From Pseudomonas sp. R5-89-07 (GTDB lineage: Bacteria; Pseudomonadota; Gammaproteobacteria; Pseudomonadales; Pseudomonadaceae), in assembly GCF_003851685.1 (NCBI RefSeq), contig NZ_CP027727.1, forward strand, positions 868,001 through 932,000: a stretch of DNA of 64,000 nucleotides, given 5' to 3'. Below the pieces are notes generated by a model. That model did no database searches, had not been told where the DNA came from, and was given only the letters and a program-made list of their open reading frames with translations. Within the stretch, counting starts at the first letter, position 1; each line of letters starts with the position of its first letter. A program made the translations under genes and the position numbers. Below, in pieces: positions 19,115-27,449 of this stretch.

Positions 19115-20062
19115 ATGCAAATCAAACTCGCCAACCCCCGTGGCTTCTGTGCCGGCGTGGACCGGGCGATCGAAATCGTCAACCGCGCCCTGGAAGTTTT
19201 CGGGCCGCCGATTTACGTGCGGCATGAAGTGGTCCACAACAAGTTCGTGGTCGAAGACCTGCGCGCGCGCGGTGCCATCTTCGTCGAGGAACTCGACCAG
19301 GTGCCCGATGATGTCATCGTCATCTTCAGCGCCCACGGCGTTTCCCAGGCCGTACGCACCGAAGCGGCCGGCCGTGGCCTGAAAGTATTCGACGCCACCT
19401 GCCCGCTGGTGACCAAGGTGCATATCGAAGTGGCGCGCTACAGCCGCGATGGCCGTGAATGCATCCTGATCGGCCACGCCGGCCATCCGGAAGTCGAAGG
19501 CACCATGGGCCAGTACGACGCCAGCAATGGCGGCGCCATCTACTTGGTGGAAGACGAAAAAGACGTCGCCAACTTGCAGGTGCAAAACCCGGAACGCTTG
19601 GCCTTCGTGACCCAGACCACCTTGTCCATGGACGACACCAGTCGCGTTATCGATGCCCTGCGCACGCGGTTCCCGGCCATTGGCGGCCCACGTAAGGACG
19701 ACATCTGCTACGCCACGCAAAACCGCCAGGATGCCGTCAAGCAACTGGCTGACGAGTGTGATGTAGTGCTGGTGGTCGGCAGCCCCAACAGCTCCAACTC
19801 CAACCGTTTGCGTGAGCTGGCTGAGCGCATGGCGACGCCGGCGTACCTGATCGACGGCGCCGAGGACATGCAGCGCAGCTGGTTCGACGGTGTCGAGCGC
19901 ATCGGCATCACCGCTGGTGCCTCGGCCCCGGAAGTCCTGGTGCGTGGTGTAATCCAGCAATTACACGCCTGGGGTGCCACTGGCGCCGATGAATTGGCGG
20001 GCCGGGAAGAAAACATTACCTTTTCCATGCCCAAGGAGTTGCGGGTTCGCTCGCTGCTCTGA
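19115..20062 (+). CDS. ispH: 4-hydroxy-3-methylbut-2-enyl diphosphate reductase
   Basis: Iron-sulfur enzyme of the last step of the MEP isoprenoid pathway, forming IPP and DMAPP. The 315-residue protein has cluster cysteines C12 (GFCAGV), C96 (ATCPLV) and C198 (ICYATQ) and the conserved H41, H74, H124 and E126. Start [10 protein letters not shown] with GAGG 8 bases upstream. Confidence 0.97.
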   Translation: MQIKLANPRGFCAGVDRAIEIVNRALEVFGPPIYVRHEVVHNKFVVEDLRARGAIFVEELDQVPDDVIVIFSAHGVSQAVRTEAAGRGLKVFDATCPLVTKVHIEVARYSRDGRECILIGHAGHPEVEGTMGQYDASNGGAIYLVEDEKDVANLQVQNPERLAFVTQTTLSMDDTSRVIDALRTRFPAIGGPRKDDICYATQNRQDAVKQLADECDVVLVVGSPNSSNSNRLRELAERMATPAYLIDGAEDMQRSWFDGVERIGITAGASAPEVLVRGVIQQLHAWGATGADELAGREENITFSMPKELRVRSLL

Positions 20063-20078
20063 AGCCCTGCTAACTGGA

Positions 20079-20597
20079 TCAGCCTCGGCATAACGCCTGC
20101 TCAGCTTTCTCGCTGCGCAGGCTGATGCGCCCGCTGGGAGCCAGCACCACCTGATACAGGCTCTGTGCCTGCGTCGTGTCGCACACGTGCACGGTGCCGG
20201 CACGAAATCCCCCGCCCGCAAACACCGGTTCCCCCAAACCGCTGAATCTAACCTGGCTGCTGACCGGGCCATTACCGGCCACCGGAACGCGCCCGCTGTC
20301 CTGTCGCTCCAACAGCACCGGATTGTCCTCATCCAGATGGCCGCGCCCGCTAAGGTCCAGTATCACCCGCCAACCTTGGCTCCAGTCCTCATCCCGTGCG
20401 TGGATAACCACCGCACGATTGCGTGCGATCGCCTCGGTACGCGCGTAACGCAGCCCTTCGGCGAGTGACTGGGCCACGCTTTGTCGCTGCTGCGACTGCA
20501 GCAAACCCTTGAAGTTGGGTATGGCCAGCTGTGCCAGTAAACCCGTCACGATCAGCCCCAACAGTAGTTCGATCAGGGTGAATCCTCGTTGTGTCAT
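20079..20597 (-). CDS. fimT: Type IV minor pseudopilin, FimT/GspH family
   Basis: A 172-residue prepilin: MTQRG-FTLIELLLGLIV is a type III signal cut after the glycine by PilD, followed by the hydrophobic pilin helix and a GspH-like domain with two cysteines. Start ATG at 20597 has GGAGGGGG upstream. It faces away from the pilV-pilE group, with the shared control region at 20598-20789. Confidence 0.88.
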   Translation of the reverse strand: MTQRGFTLIELLLGLIVTGLLAQLAIPNFKGLLQSQQRQSVAQSLAEGLRYARTEAIARNRAVVIHARDEDWSQGWRVILDLSGRGHLDEDNPVLLERQDSGRVPVAGNGPVSSQVRFSGLGEPVFAGGGFRAGTVHVCDTTQAQSLYQVVLAPSGRISLRSEKAEQALCRG

Positions 20598-20789
20598 GTG
20601 CGCCCCCTCCTTGGATGCGAGTGATCTGTAATTGGCAGGCATAGGTATAGCGCTTGGTCCTTGGGGCTGAATGATGGCCTTTGTGCCCAATGTATTTCCC
20701 TTTGTTCCCGCAGCCACACCGACCAAAAACCGACGCTAGTCTTGGGGCGTACAACAGGTTTTCCTGTTTCTCTATGACCTTCGACAGGG

Positions 20790-21287
20790 ATGACGACGGT
20801 AATGCCCTTCTGCCGGAATAGATTTTCTCGACGCGTTTTTCATCGGCACCAATCCGGCATGACGCTGATCGAGGTGCTGGTAGCGGCGCTCGTCCTGGCA
20901 ATCGGACTGCTGGGCGCCGCAGCCATCCAACTCAGCGCCCTCAAGTACACCGACAGCGCGCGGATGACCAGCCAAGCCAGTTTTATTGCTTACGACATGC
21001 TTGACCGTATTCGCGCCAACGCCGGCGTCGATTACGCCTGGGCTCGAAGCGAGCGCGCGCCGCCCAGTACCTCGACCGCCAGCGTGCGTGACCTGGACCT
21101 GCATGACTTCGAGGCCAATATCATCGGTTTTGCCGGCAAGGACGCTAGAGGTGCCGTAGCGATCAGCGGTGACGAGGTCACTATCAGCATCAGTTGGGAG
21201 GATGCCAGGGGCGCGGGTAGCCTCGGTGCTCTGGAAACCTTCACCCTGACCAGTCGAATCGCCAATGGGCAGGGGCGGTTGCAATGA
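20790..21287 (+). CDS. pilV: Type IV pilus minor pilin PilV
   Basis: Minor pilin of about 165 residues. The cleavage site is SG-MTLIEVLVAALVLAIGLLG, with the E5 residue present. It starts the pilV-pilW-pilX-pilE operon. The start is uncertain between 20790 and 20802; neither has a strong ribosome site. It probably forms part of the priming complex for pilus assembly. Confidence 0.85.
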   Translation: MTTVMPFCRNRFSRRVFHRHQSGMTLIEVLVAALVLAIGLLGAAAIQLSALKYTDSARMTSQASFIAYDMLDRIRANAGVDYAWARSERAPPSTSTASVRDLDLHDFEANIIGFAGKDARGAVAISGDEVTISISWEDARGAGSLGALETFTLTSRIANGQGRLQ

Positions 21288-21991
21288 ATCGTCCTATACG
21301 GGGTTTTGGACTGGTGGAGTTGCTGCTGGCGCTGGCGCTCGGACTGTTGCTGGTGCTGGGCGCGAGCCATGTGCTGATCAGTTCGCGGTTGACCCAGGCC
21401 AGCCAGCAGGCCGCCATGGCTTTGCAGGACGATGCGCGGTTCGTCCTGAGCAAGATGACCCAGGATATTCGCCAGGCCGGCATGCTGGGGTGTTTGGCTA
21501 CGGCCTATATCCACAACGCCCCGGCCGCCTTTGATCGGCCGATCAGTTGGGAGGTATCGGCAGGTGCAAAGTCACTGACACTGCTGACCGCCCATGCCGG
21601 CGATGGTGCTGGCAAGCCTGACTGGACGGTGGTATCCGACTGCAAGGAGGCTGCCCAGGCTTATGCCGGGGCAGCGCCTGCAGTCGCGCCCGGCCAGATT
21701 CGTTTTGCGATACGCGAGGTCACTTACACCTATGAGACGGGCCAGCTAAAGATCAGTACCCCTTCGGCACCGGCCAAGGCTGTACTGATGGATAACGTTG
21801 GGGCATTCGAGCTCAGTTTTGGCGTAGCGGCCAGGCCTGGATCGACGGACGTGGTGCGTTATGACAACCACCCCGCCGACCCATCGTTGATACGCAGCGT
21901 GCGCCTCCTCATGACCCTGCAAGACCCGACCGGTCGCGTGAAGGATCAGGCCTACAGCGTCGTGGCGGCTTTGCGCAACCGGCTGGAGTAG
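21284..21991 (+). CDS. pilW: Type IV pilus minor pilin PilW
   Basis: A 235-residue PilW-family protein: prepilin site RG-FGLVELLLALALGLLLVLG and a large globular domain. The ATG overlaps the pilV stop by four bases (ATGA), so translation is coupled. Confidence 0.87.
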   Translation: MNRPIRGFGLVELLLALALGLLLVLGASHVLISSRLTQASQQAAMALQDDARFVLSKMTQDIRQAGMLGCLATAYIHNAPAAFDRPISWEVSAGAKSLTLLTAHAGDGAGKPDWTVVSDCKEAAQAYAGAAPAVAPGQIRFAIREVTYTYETGQLKISTPSAPAKAVLMDNVGAFELSFGVAARPGSTDVVRYDNHPADPSLIRSVRLLMTLQDPTGRVKDQAYSVVAALRNRLE

Positions 21992-21995
21992 GGCG

Positions 21996-22526
21996 ATGAC
22001 GTTGGTAATGGGTAATCCGATGCGGCAGGCGGGAATGGTGCTGCTGATCAGCTTGGTATTTCTGCTGATGTTGTCGTTGCTGGGGTTGTCGTCGATGCAA
22101 GGCGCAATTTCTCAACAGAAGGCCGCAAGCAGCCTGTGGCAGCGTATTCAATCGTTCCAAACAGCCGAAAGTGGCCTGCGGCTGGGGGAGGCTGCGGTGC
22201 GCAGGGGCGGACATACGCTGCCGGTTTGCCACTCGGTCAACCGTTGCGCGCCGCCTGACGAGGCGTTTTCGTTGGTTGGCGCCGGACCCCATCCGGTCTC
22301 GGGGGTGACTTGGGTGGCGTTCAAGGGTGGGGTGTATGGCGTTCAATCCCTGGGAGAGGGTACGGGCCAGGCGCATTTGCCGGCGTACGCCCCCGCCGCG
22401 CTGTTCCGGGTGACGGCCGTTGGGCTTGGTGGGCATTCGCGCACGGTGCTGGAGACTGTGTATGCGCGGGTGGAGGAGGGCGGCGGCGAAAGGTTTCGGC
22501 GCGTCTTATGGCGGCAACTTCAATAA
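21996..22526 (+). CDS. pilX: Type IV pilus minor pilin PilX
   Basis: A 176-residue PilX-type protein. The short N-terminus MTLVMGNPMRQAG precedes the hydrophobic helix MVLLISLVFLLMLSLLGLSS; ESGLRLGEAA fits the PilX N-terminal family. The start may be the internal ATG at 22020 (MRQAG). It lies 4 bases after pilW. The position where pilY1 normally follows is empty; pilE comes next. Confidence 0.83.
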   Translation: MTLVMGNPMRQAGMVLLISLVFLLMLSLLGLSSMQGAISQQKAASSLWQRIQSFQTAESGLRLGEAAVRRGGHTLPVCHSVNRCAPPDEAFSLVGAGPHPVSGVTWVAFKGGVYGVQSLGEGTGQAHLPAYAPAALFRVTAVGLGGHSRTVLETVYARVEEGGGERFRRVLWRQLQ

Positions 22527-22537
22527 GGAGCAATCGA

Positions 22538-22939
22538 ATGGGCATGGATAGCCAGGGCTTTACCCTGATCGAATTATTGATCACGGTGGCGATCGTTGCG
22601 CTGCTGGGCGGCATCGCTTACCCGGCGTACACCGGCCAGGTAAAAAAGGTGTATCGGGTGCAGATCGTCGCGCTGCTGACCGAGCAGGCTCAGCATCTGG
22701 AGCGCTTTTACACGCGCAACGGCACTTTTATTGATGCAGGCGGCGTCAGTACAGGCAATGATCACTATAGAATCAGCGCAGTATTGAACCCCCAGGATTT
22801 TGCCCTGCTCGCCACGCCTGCCACCGATTCAGTCATGGCGGACGACGCTTGCGGCCGATTCCGCTTGACCAGCACCGGCATGCGAAGCAATCCGGATGCT
22901 GCGCCGCAGATGCCGCTCAACGCATGCTGGGGGCAGTGA
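22538..22939 (+). CDS. pilE: Type IV pilus minor pilin PilE
   Basis: A 133-residue pilin with AAGGAG before the ATG, cleavage site SQG-FTLIELLITVAIVALL, the motif AYPAYTGQVKK of the PilE family and a C-terminal pair of cysteines (DDACGRF, LNACW) that can form the D-loop disulfide. It closes the minor-pilin group, 11 bases after pilX. Confidence 0.88.
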   Translation: MGMDSQGFTLIELLITVAIVALLGGIAYPAYTGQVKKVYRVQIVALLTEQAQHLERFYTRNGTFIDAGGVSTGNDHYRISAVLNPQDFALLATPATDSVMADDACGRFRLTSTGMRSNPDAAPQMPLNACWGQ

Positions 22940-22998
22940 TGAGAGTGCTGGATGAATGGGCGCCGGGTGCGCTTCTCCCTTTTTATCGGCTGGATCAA

Positions 22999-24111
22999 AT
23001 GATGGCAAAGCAACAGCGAGTAGTGATTGTCGGCGGCGGCGTAATTGGCTTGTTGACGGCGTACAACCTGGCAAACCAAGGGCGGGCGGTCACCTTGCTG
23101 GAGCGCGCCGGGCTTGGCCAGGAATCGTCCTGGGCTGGCGGCGGTATTGTTTCGCCGCTGTATCCGTGGCGCTACAGCCCGGCGGTGACGGCCTTGGCCC
23201 ACTGGTCCCAGGATTTCTACCCGCAACTGGCGCAACGGCTGTTCGCCGCCACCGGTGTTGATCCCGAAGTTCATACCACGGGCCTGTATTGGCTTGATCT
23301 GGACGACGAAGCCGATGCACTGGCCTGGGCTGCGCGGGAGGGGCGGCCCTTGAGTAAAGTGGATGTGTCGGCTGCCCATGACGCGGTTCCGGTGCTGGGG
23401 AGCGGTTATTCCCAGGCGATCTACATGGCCAACGTGGCCAATGTACGCAATCCGCGCTTGGTCAAATCACTCAAGGCGGCGTTGTTGGCGCTGCCCGCTG
23501 TGACGATTCACGAGCAGTGCGAAGTCGATGGCTTTATTTTGCAAGGCGACAGCGTGGTTGGCGTGAATACGGCTGCTGGCGCCATGCTGGGCGATCAGGT
23601 CGTGCTCGCAGCCGGTGCCTGGAGCGGCGAGTTGCTGGGAAAACTGGGCTTGGCGCTGCCCGTGGAGCCGGTCAAGGGCCAGATGATTCTCTACAAATGC
23701 GCGTCTGACTTCCTGTCGAGCATGGTCCTGGCGAAAGGGCGCTATGCGATTCCGCGACGTGATGGTCATATCCTGATTGGCAGCACCCTGGAACATGAGG
23801 GCTTCGATAAGACCCCGACCGACACCGCGCTGGAAAGTCTCAAGGCCTCTGCCGTGGAGCTGCTGCCCGCGCTGGCGGACGCCGAGGTGGTGGGGCATTG
23901 GGCGGGGTTGCGGCCCGGCTCGCCGGAAGGCATCCCTTATATCGGCGAGGTGCCGGGCTTCAAGGGCTTGCGGCTCAATTGCGGGCATTACCGCAATGGC
24001 CTGGTGCTTGCTCCGGCGTCCTGCCAGTTGTTTGCCGACTTGCTGCTGGGGCAGGCACCGATCATCGATCCGACACCTTACGCACCCGCCGGCCGACTCA
24101 ACGCTGGATAG
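22999..24111 (+). CDS. thiO: Glycine oxidase ThiO-type FAD enzyme
   Basis: FAD-dependent amine oxidase that makes the imine intermediate for the thiazole ring of thiamine. The 370-residue protein begins MMAKQQRVVIVGGGVIGLLTA, the Rossmann FAD motif, and has the DAO end SPEGIPYIGEVPGFKGL and CGHYRNGLVLAP. The start at 22999 or 23002 matches family length; an upstream ATG at 22939 overlaps the pilE stop and would add 20 residues unlike the family. The 3' end overlaps the next, convergent gene by 14 bases. Confidence 0.9.
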   Translation: MMAKQQRVVIVGGGVIGLLTAYNLANQGRAVTLLERAGLGQESSWAGGGIVSPLYPWRYSPAVTALAHWSQDFYPQLAQRLFAATGVDPEVHTTGLYWLDLDDEADALAWAAREGRPLSKVDVSAAHDAVPVLGSGYSQAIYMANVANVRNPRLVKSLKAALLALPAVTIHEQCEVDGFILQGDSVVGVNTAAGAMLGDQVVLAAGAWSGELLGKLGLALPVEPVKGQMILYKCASDFLSSMVLAKGRYAIPRRDGHILIGSTLEHEGFDKTPTDTALESLKASAVELLPALADAEVVGHWAGLRPGSPEGIPYIGEVPGFKGLRLNCGHYRNGLVLAPASCQLFADLLLGQAPIIDPTPYAPAGRLNAG

Positions 24112-24331
24112 ACTTCGGCCCTTGCTGCAGGTGCGCCTGGGTGCAATACCAGGCCTGGCCTGAGCTCAGCGCACGATCCTGCGGCACGTGCACGCCGCAG
24201 TGGGCGCAACGCACCATCAACGCGGCATCTGGCTCGCCGGTGCGGCGTTGGCTGGCAGCAGGGCTTTTAAATTTGCGCCAGAGCCATACCGCGGCGGCAA
24301 TGACGGCGATCCAGAACAATAGACGAAGCAT
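24098..24331 (-). CDS. PP0621-family small membrane protein
   Basis: A 77-residue protein with one N-terminal membrane helix (LLFWIAVIAAAVWLW) and a short C-terminal domain with CAHCGVHVP and a third cysteine in WYCTQAH, suggesting a small metal-binding site. It matches the conserved gene beside bamD in Pseudomonas (PP_0621 in P. putida). Function unknown. Confidence 0.85.
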   Translation of the reverse strand: MLRLLFWIAVIAAAVWLWRKFKSPAASQRRTGEPDAALMVRCAHCGVHVPQDRALSSGQAWYCTQAHLQQGPKSIQR

Positions 24332-24412
24332 GATGGGTAGTTTCTCGATAAGGAATGCGCCAGTTTAGCCAAGGTCGCCATGGGCGCACAGCGCAATAAA
24401 TACCCGCCCATG

Positions 24413-24442
24413 AAAAAGGGAGCTCCTGAGAGCTCCCTTTTT
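24413..24442 (-). terminator. Bidirectional terminator between PP0621-type gene and bamD
   Basis: AAAAAGGGAGCT-loop-AGCTCCCTTTTT: a strong stem with A and T flanks on both sides. It serves bamD on the minus strand. Confidence 0.9.
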
Positions 24443-24458
24443 GCGTTGCGTCGAACGA

Positions 24459-25484
24459 TCAGTCGAACACACCGAAGGTCATGTAGCTGAACCACGAGCG
24501 GTCCTGGTTGTTGCCCAGGGCTTGCGGCTCTTCTTCTTCGATCACGTCGCCGTTTTCGTCGTGCGGCTTGAGGTCCGAAGGAATCGCGTCCTTGGCGTCC
24601 TGGTATTGCTTGATCACGTCCTGGTTGGCACGTGTTTCACCTGGCGGCAGCGGTGGACGGGACTCGATCAGGCCCAGGGTGTACTTGCTCAACCACGAAC
24701 GGTTGTCCGCTTCGTCGACCTGAGGCACGAACTGGCCGTCTTTCAGGCTTGGGTGGTCCGGGTAGTTGAGCTTCAGGGTTTCCAGGCTGGTGCTCGCCAG
24801 TTCGTCCAGGTGCAAGCGCTGGTAAGCCTCGGTCATCACGGCCAGGCCGTCACCCACCGAAGGGGTTTCCTGGAAGTTCTCCACCACGTAGCGGCCACGG
24901 TTGGCGGCGGCCACGTATGCCTGACGGGTCAGGTAGTAGTGGGCCACGTGGATCTCGTAGGAGGCCAGCAGGTTGCGCAGGTAGATCATGCGCTGCTTGG
25001 CATCCGGCGCGTAGCGGCTGTTCGGGTAGCGGCTGGTCAGCTGGGCGAACTCGTTGTAGGAGTCGCGAGCGGCACCCGGGTCACGCTTGGTCATGTCCAG
25101 CGGCAGGAAGCGCGCCAGCAGGCCAACGTCCTGGTCGAACGAGGTCAGGCCCTTCATGTAGTAGGCGTAGTCCACGTTCGGGTGCTGCGGGTGCAGTCGG
25201 ATAAAACGCTCGGCGGCGGACTTGGCAGCTTCCGGCTCGGCGTTCTTGTAGTTGGCGTAGATCAGCTCGAGCTGGGCCTGGTCGGCATAGCGCCCGAACG
25301 GATAGCGCGACTCCAGTGCCTTCAGCTTCGCTGTGGCGCTGGTGTAGCTATTATTGTCCAGGTCTGTCTGAGCTTGCTGGTACAGCTCGACTTCGCTCAG
25401 GTTTTCGTCGACGACGTCCTTTGTTGACGAGCAAGCAGCAGTCATGGCGAGGATGGCGATCAGCAGCAGGTGTTTCACTTGCAT
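24459..25484 (-). CDS. bamD: Outer-membrane assembly lipoprotein BamD
   Basis: Essential lipoprotein of the BAM complex that folds outer-membrane proteins. The 341-residue protein starts [18 protein letters not shown] with the lipobox cysteine at 18, followed by TPR-like repeats ([29 protein letters not shown] segment) and an acidic tail longer than in E. coli, as usual in Pseudomonas. The ATG at 25484 is chosen for the signal peptide. Confidence 0.95.
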   Translation of the reverse strand: MQVKHLLLIAILAMTAACSSTKDVVDENLSEVELYQQAQTDLDNNSYTSATAKLKALESRYPFGRYADQAQLELIYANYKNAEPEAAKSAAERFIRLHPQHPNVDYAYYMKGLTSFDQDVGLLARFLPLDMTKRDPGAARDSYNEFAQLTSRYPNSRYAPDAKQRMIYLRNLLASYEIHVAHYYLTRQAYVAAANRGRYVVENFQETPSVGDGLAVMTEAYQRLHLDELASTSLETLKLNYPDHPSLKDGQFVPQVDEADNRSWLSKYTLGLIESRPPLPPGETRANQDVIKQYQDAKDAIPSDLKPHDENGDVIEEEEPQALGNNQDRSWFSYMTFGVFD

Positions 25485-25633
25485 GGCGGCTTGCGTCCCT
25501 ATGACGGCCGCTGTCTTGGGCGGGGCCGTCCTGTTATGATGAGCGCCCCGTTGAAAGCCTCGGGGCAAAAGACGCCGTATTTAACCACAAGCGCGCAGCC
25601 GAAACCAAAGGCTGTGCCACGCCTAGTCTGAGC

Positions 25634-26596
25634 ATGTCCGATAAAATTGAACTTCGCGCAGAGGTGCCGTCCGAATTGGGCGGCCAACGCCTCGATCAAG
25701 TCGCCGCACAATTATTCGCTGAGCACTCGCGCTCGCGCCTTTCCGCCTGGATCAAAGACGGCCGCCTGACTGTGGATGGAGCGGTTATCCGCCCGCGAGA
25801 CATAGTGCATGGCGGTGCGATTCTTGAGCTGACTGCCGAGCAGGAAGCCCAGGGAGAATGGGTCGCCCAGGACATCGAGCTGGATATCGTCTATGAAGAC
25901 GATGACATCCTGGTCATCAATAAACCCGCAGGCCTGGTGGTTCACCCGGCTGCCGGGCACGCTGATGGCACCTTGCTCAATGCCCTGTTGCACCACGTGC
26001 CAGACATCATCAATGTGCCGCGTTGCGGCATCGTGCACCGTCTGGACAAGGACACCACCGGCTTGATGGTGGTGGCCAAGACCATTCAGGCGCAGACGCA
26101 GCTTGTTACTCAATTGCAGAGTCGCAGCGTCAGCCGGATCTACGAGTGCATCGTGATCGGTGTGGTGGTGGCGGGGGGCAAGATCAACGCACCTATCGGT
26201 CGCCACGGCCAGCAGCGCCAGCGCATGGCGGTGATGGAGGGCGGCAAGCAGGCCGTCAGCCACTATCGCGTGCTGGAACGTTTCCGTTCCCACACTCACG
26301 TGCGGGTCAAGCTGGAAACCGGTCGTACCCACCAGATCCGCGTGCACATGGCCCACATCAACTTCCCGTTGGTCGGCGATCCGGCCTACGGTGGTCGCTT
26401 CCGCATTCCGCCCGCGGCCAGCCAGACCATGGTTGAATCGCTCAAGTCGTTCCCGCGCCAGGCGCTGCATGCACGCTTCCTGGAACTGGATCATCCGACG
26501 AGCGGTAAGCGCATGAGCTGGGAATCGCCGCTTCCAGACGATCTGGTCTGGTTGCTGTCGCTGCTCAAGCAGGATCGCGAGGCGTTTATCGGATGA
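25634..26596 (+). CDS. rluD: 23S rRNA pseudouridine synthase RluD
   Basis: Makes pseudouridines 1911/1915/1917 in helix 69 of 23S rRNA. The 320-residue protein has an N-terminal S4 domain (SRLSAWIKDGRLTVDG) and the catalytic HRLDKDTTGLMV motif with its aspartate near residue 138. It is divergent from bamD, and its stop overlaps the pgeF start. Confidence 0.96.
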   Translation: MSDKIELRAEVPSELGGQRLDQVAAQLFAEHSRSRLSAWIKDGRLTVDGAVIRPRDIVHGGAILELTAEQEAQGEWVAQDIELDIVYEDDDILVINKPAGLVVHPAAGHADGTLLNALLHHVPDIINVPRCGIVHRLDKDTTGLMVVAKTIQAQTQLVTQLQSRSVSRIYECIVIGVVVAGGKINAPIGRHGQQRQRMAVMEGGKQAVSHYRVLERFRSHTHVRVKLETGRTHQIRVHMAHINFPLVGDPAYGGRFRIPPAASQTMVESLKSFPRQALHARFLELDHPTSGKRMSWESPLPDDLVWLLSLLKQDREAFIG

Positions 26597-27318
26597 GTGA
26601 CTGGCTGATTCCTGACTGGCCCGCGCCGTCTCAGGTCAAAGCCTGCGTCACTACCCGTGCGGGCGGCGTCAGTGTGGCGCCGTTCGACAGCCTCAACCTG
26701 GGCGATCATGTCGAGGACAGCCTTGAGGCCGTCCTGGAAAACCGTTGTCGCTTTACCGATGCCTTCGATATTCAGCCGGCCTGGTTGCGCCAGGTCCATG
26801 GGACCAGCGTGGTCGAGGCCGATCCTGGCCGTATCGCCGAAGCCGATGGCAGTTGGACAAGCACACCCGGTATCGCCTGCACATCGATGACGGCGGATTG
26901 CCTGCCTGCGTTGTTCTGCAATCGGGCGGGCACTCGTGTTGCTGCGGCCCATGCCGGTTGGCGTGGGCTGGCGGCCGGCGTGCTGGAGGCTGCTGTTGAC
27001 AGCCTTGAGTGCGACCCCGCCGACGTTCTGGTCTGGCTCGGCCCCGCCATTGGCCCGCAGGCCTTTGAAGTCGGCCCCGAGGTGCGTGAAGCCTTCATGC
27101 AGCAACTGCCGGCGACTGCCCAAGCCTTCGTTCCCGGCCGCAATCCCGGCAAGTTCATGGCCGACATCTATCAGCTCGCCCGCCTGCGCCTTGCCGCGCG
27201 GGGCATTACCGCTGTCTATGGTGGCGGTTTTTGCACCGTGACCGACCCGCGTTTCTTTTCCTATCGCCGCAGCCCGCGTACGGGCCGATTCGCCTCCCTT
27301 ATCTGGCTTGAACGCTAG
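26593..27318 (+). CDS. pgeF: Peptidoglycan editing factor / multi-copper polyphenol oxidase-type protein
   Basis: YfiH/LACC1-family protein of 241 residues. Family members act on purine nucleosides and on wrongly incorporated muropeptide residues. Zinc/catalytic residues are visible in RQVHGTS, TADCLPALF and AAHAGWRGLAAGVLE. ATGA overlap with rluD shows coupled translation, the standard order. Confidence 0.93.
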   Translation: MSDWLIPDWPAPSQVKACVTTRAGGVSVAPFDSLNLGDHVEDSLEAVLENRCRFTDAFDIQPAWLRQVHGTSVVEADPGRIAEADGSWTSTPGIACTSMTADCLPALFCNRAGTRVAAAHAGWRGLAAGVLEAAVDSLECDPADVLVWLGPAIGPQAFEVGPEVREAFMQQLPATAQAFVPGRNPGKFMADIYQLARLRLAARGITAVYGGGFCTVTDPRFFSYRRSPRTGRFASLIWLER

Positions 27319-27347
27319 ACTGTCCTGACCTGTATCAACCCACAGCT

Positions 27348-27378
27348 GCTTGAATCCCGCAAAATCCACCCCATCTAT
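27348..27378 (+). promoter_or_regulatory. Sigma-32 (heat shock) promoter of clpB
   Basis: GCTTGAA, 14-base spacer, CCCCATCTAT: almost the exact RpoH consensus (CTTGAA - 13/15 - CCCCATnT), 72 bases before the clpB start. Confidence 0.9.
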
Positions 27379-27449
27379 AAGGGTATCTAGCAGGTTTCTT
27401 CATTCAGGATGTGTTTACAGCTCCGGCCTGCTCAAAAGGAAGGTGACTA

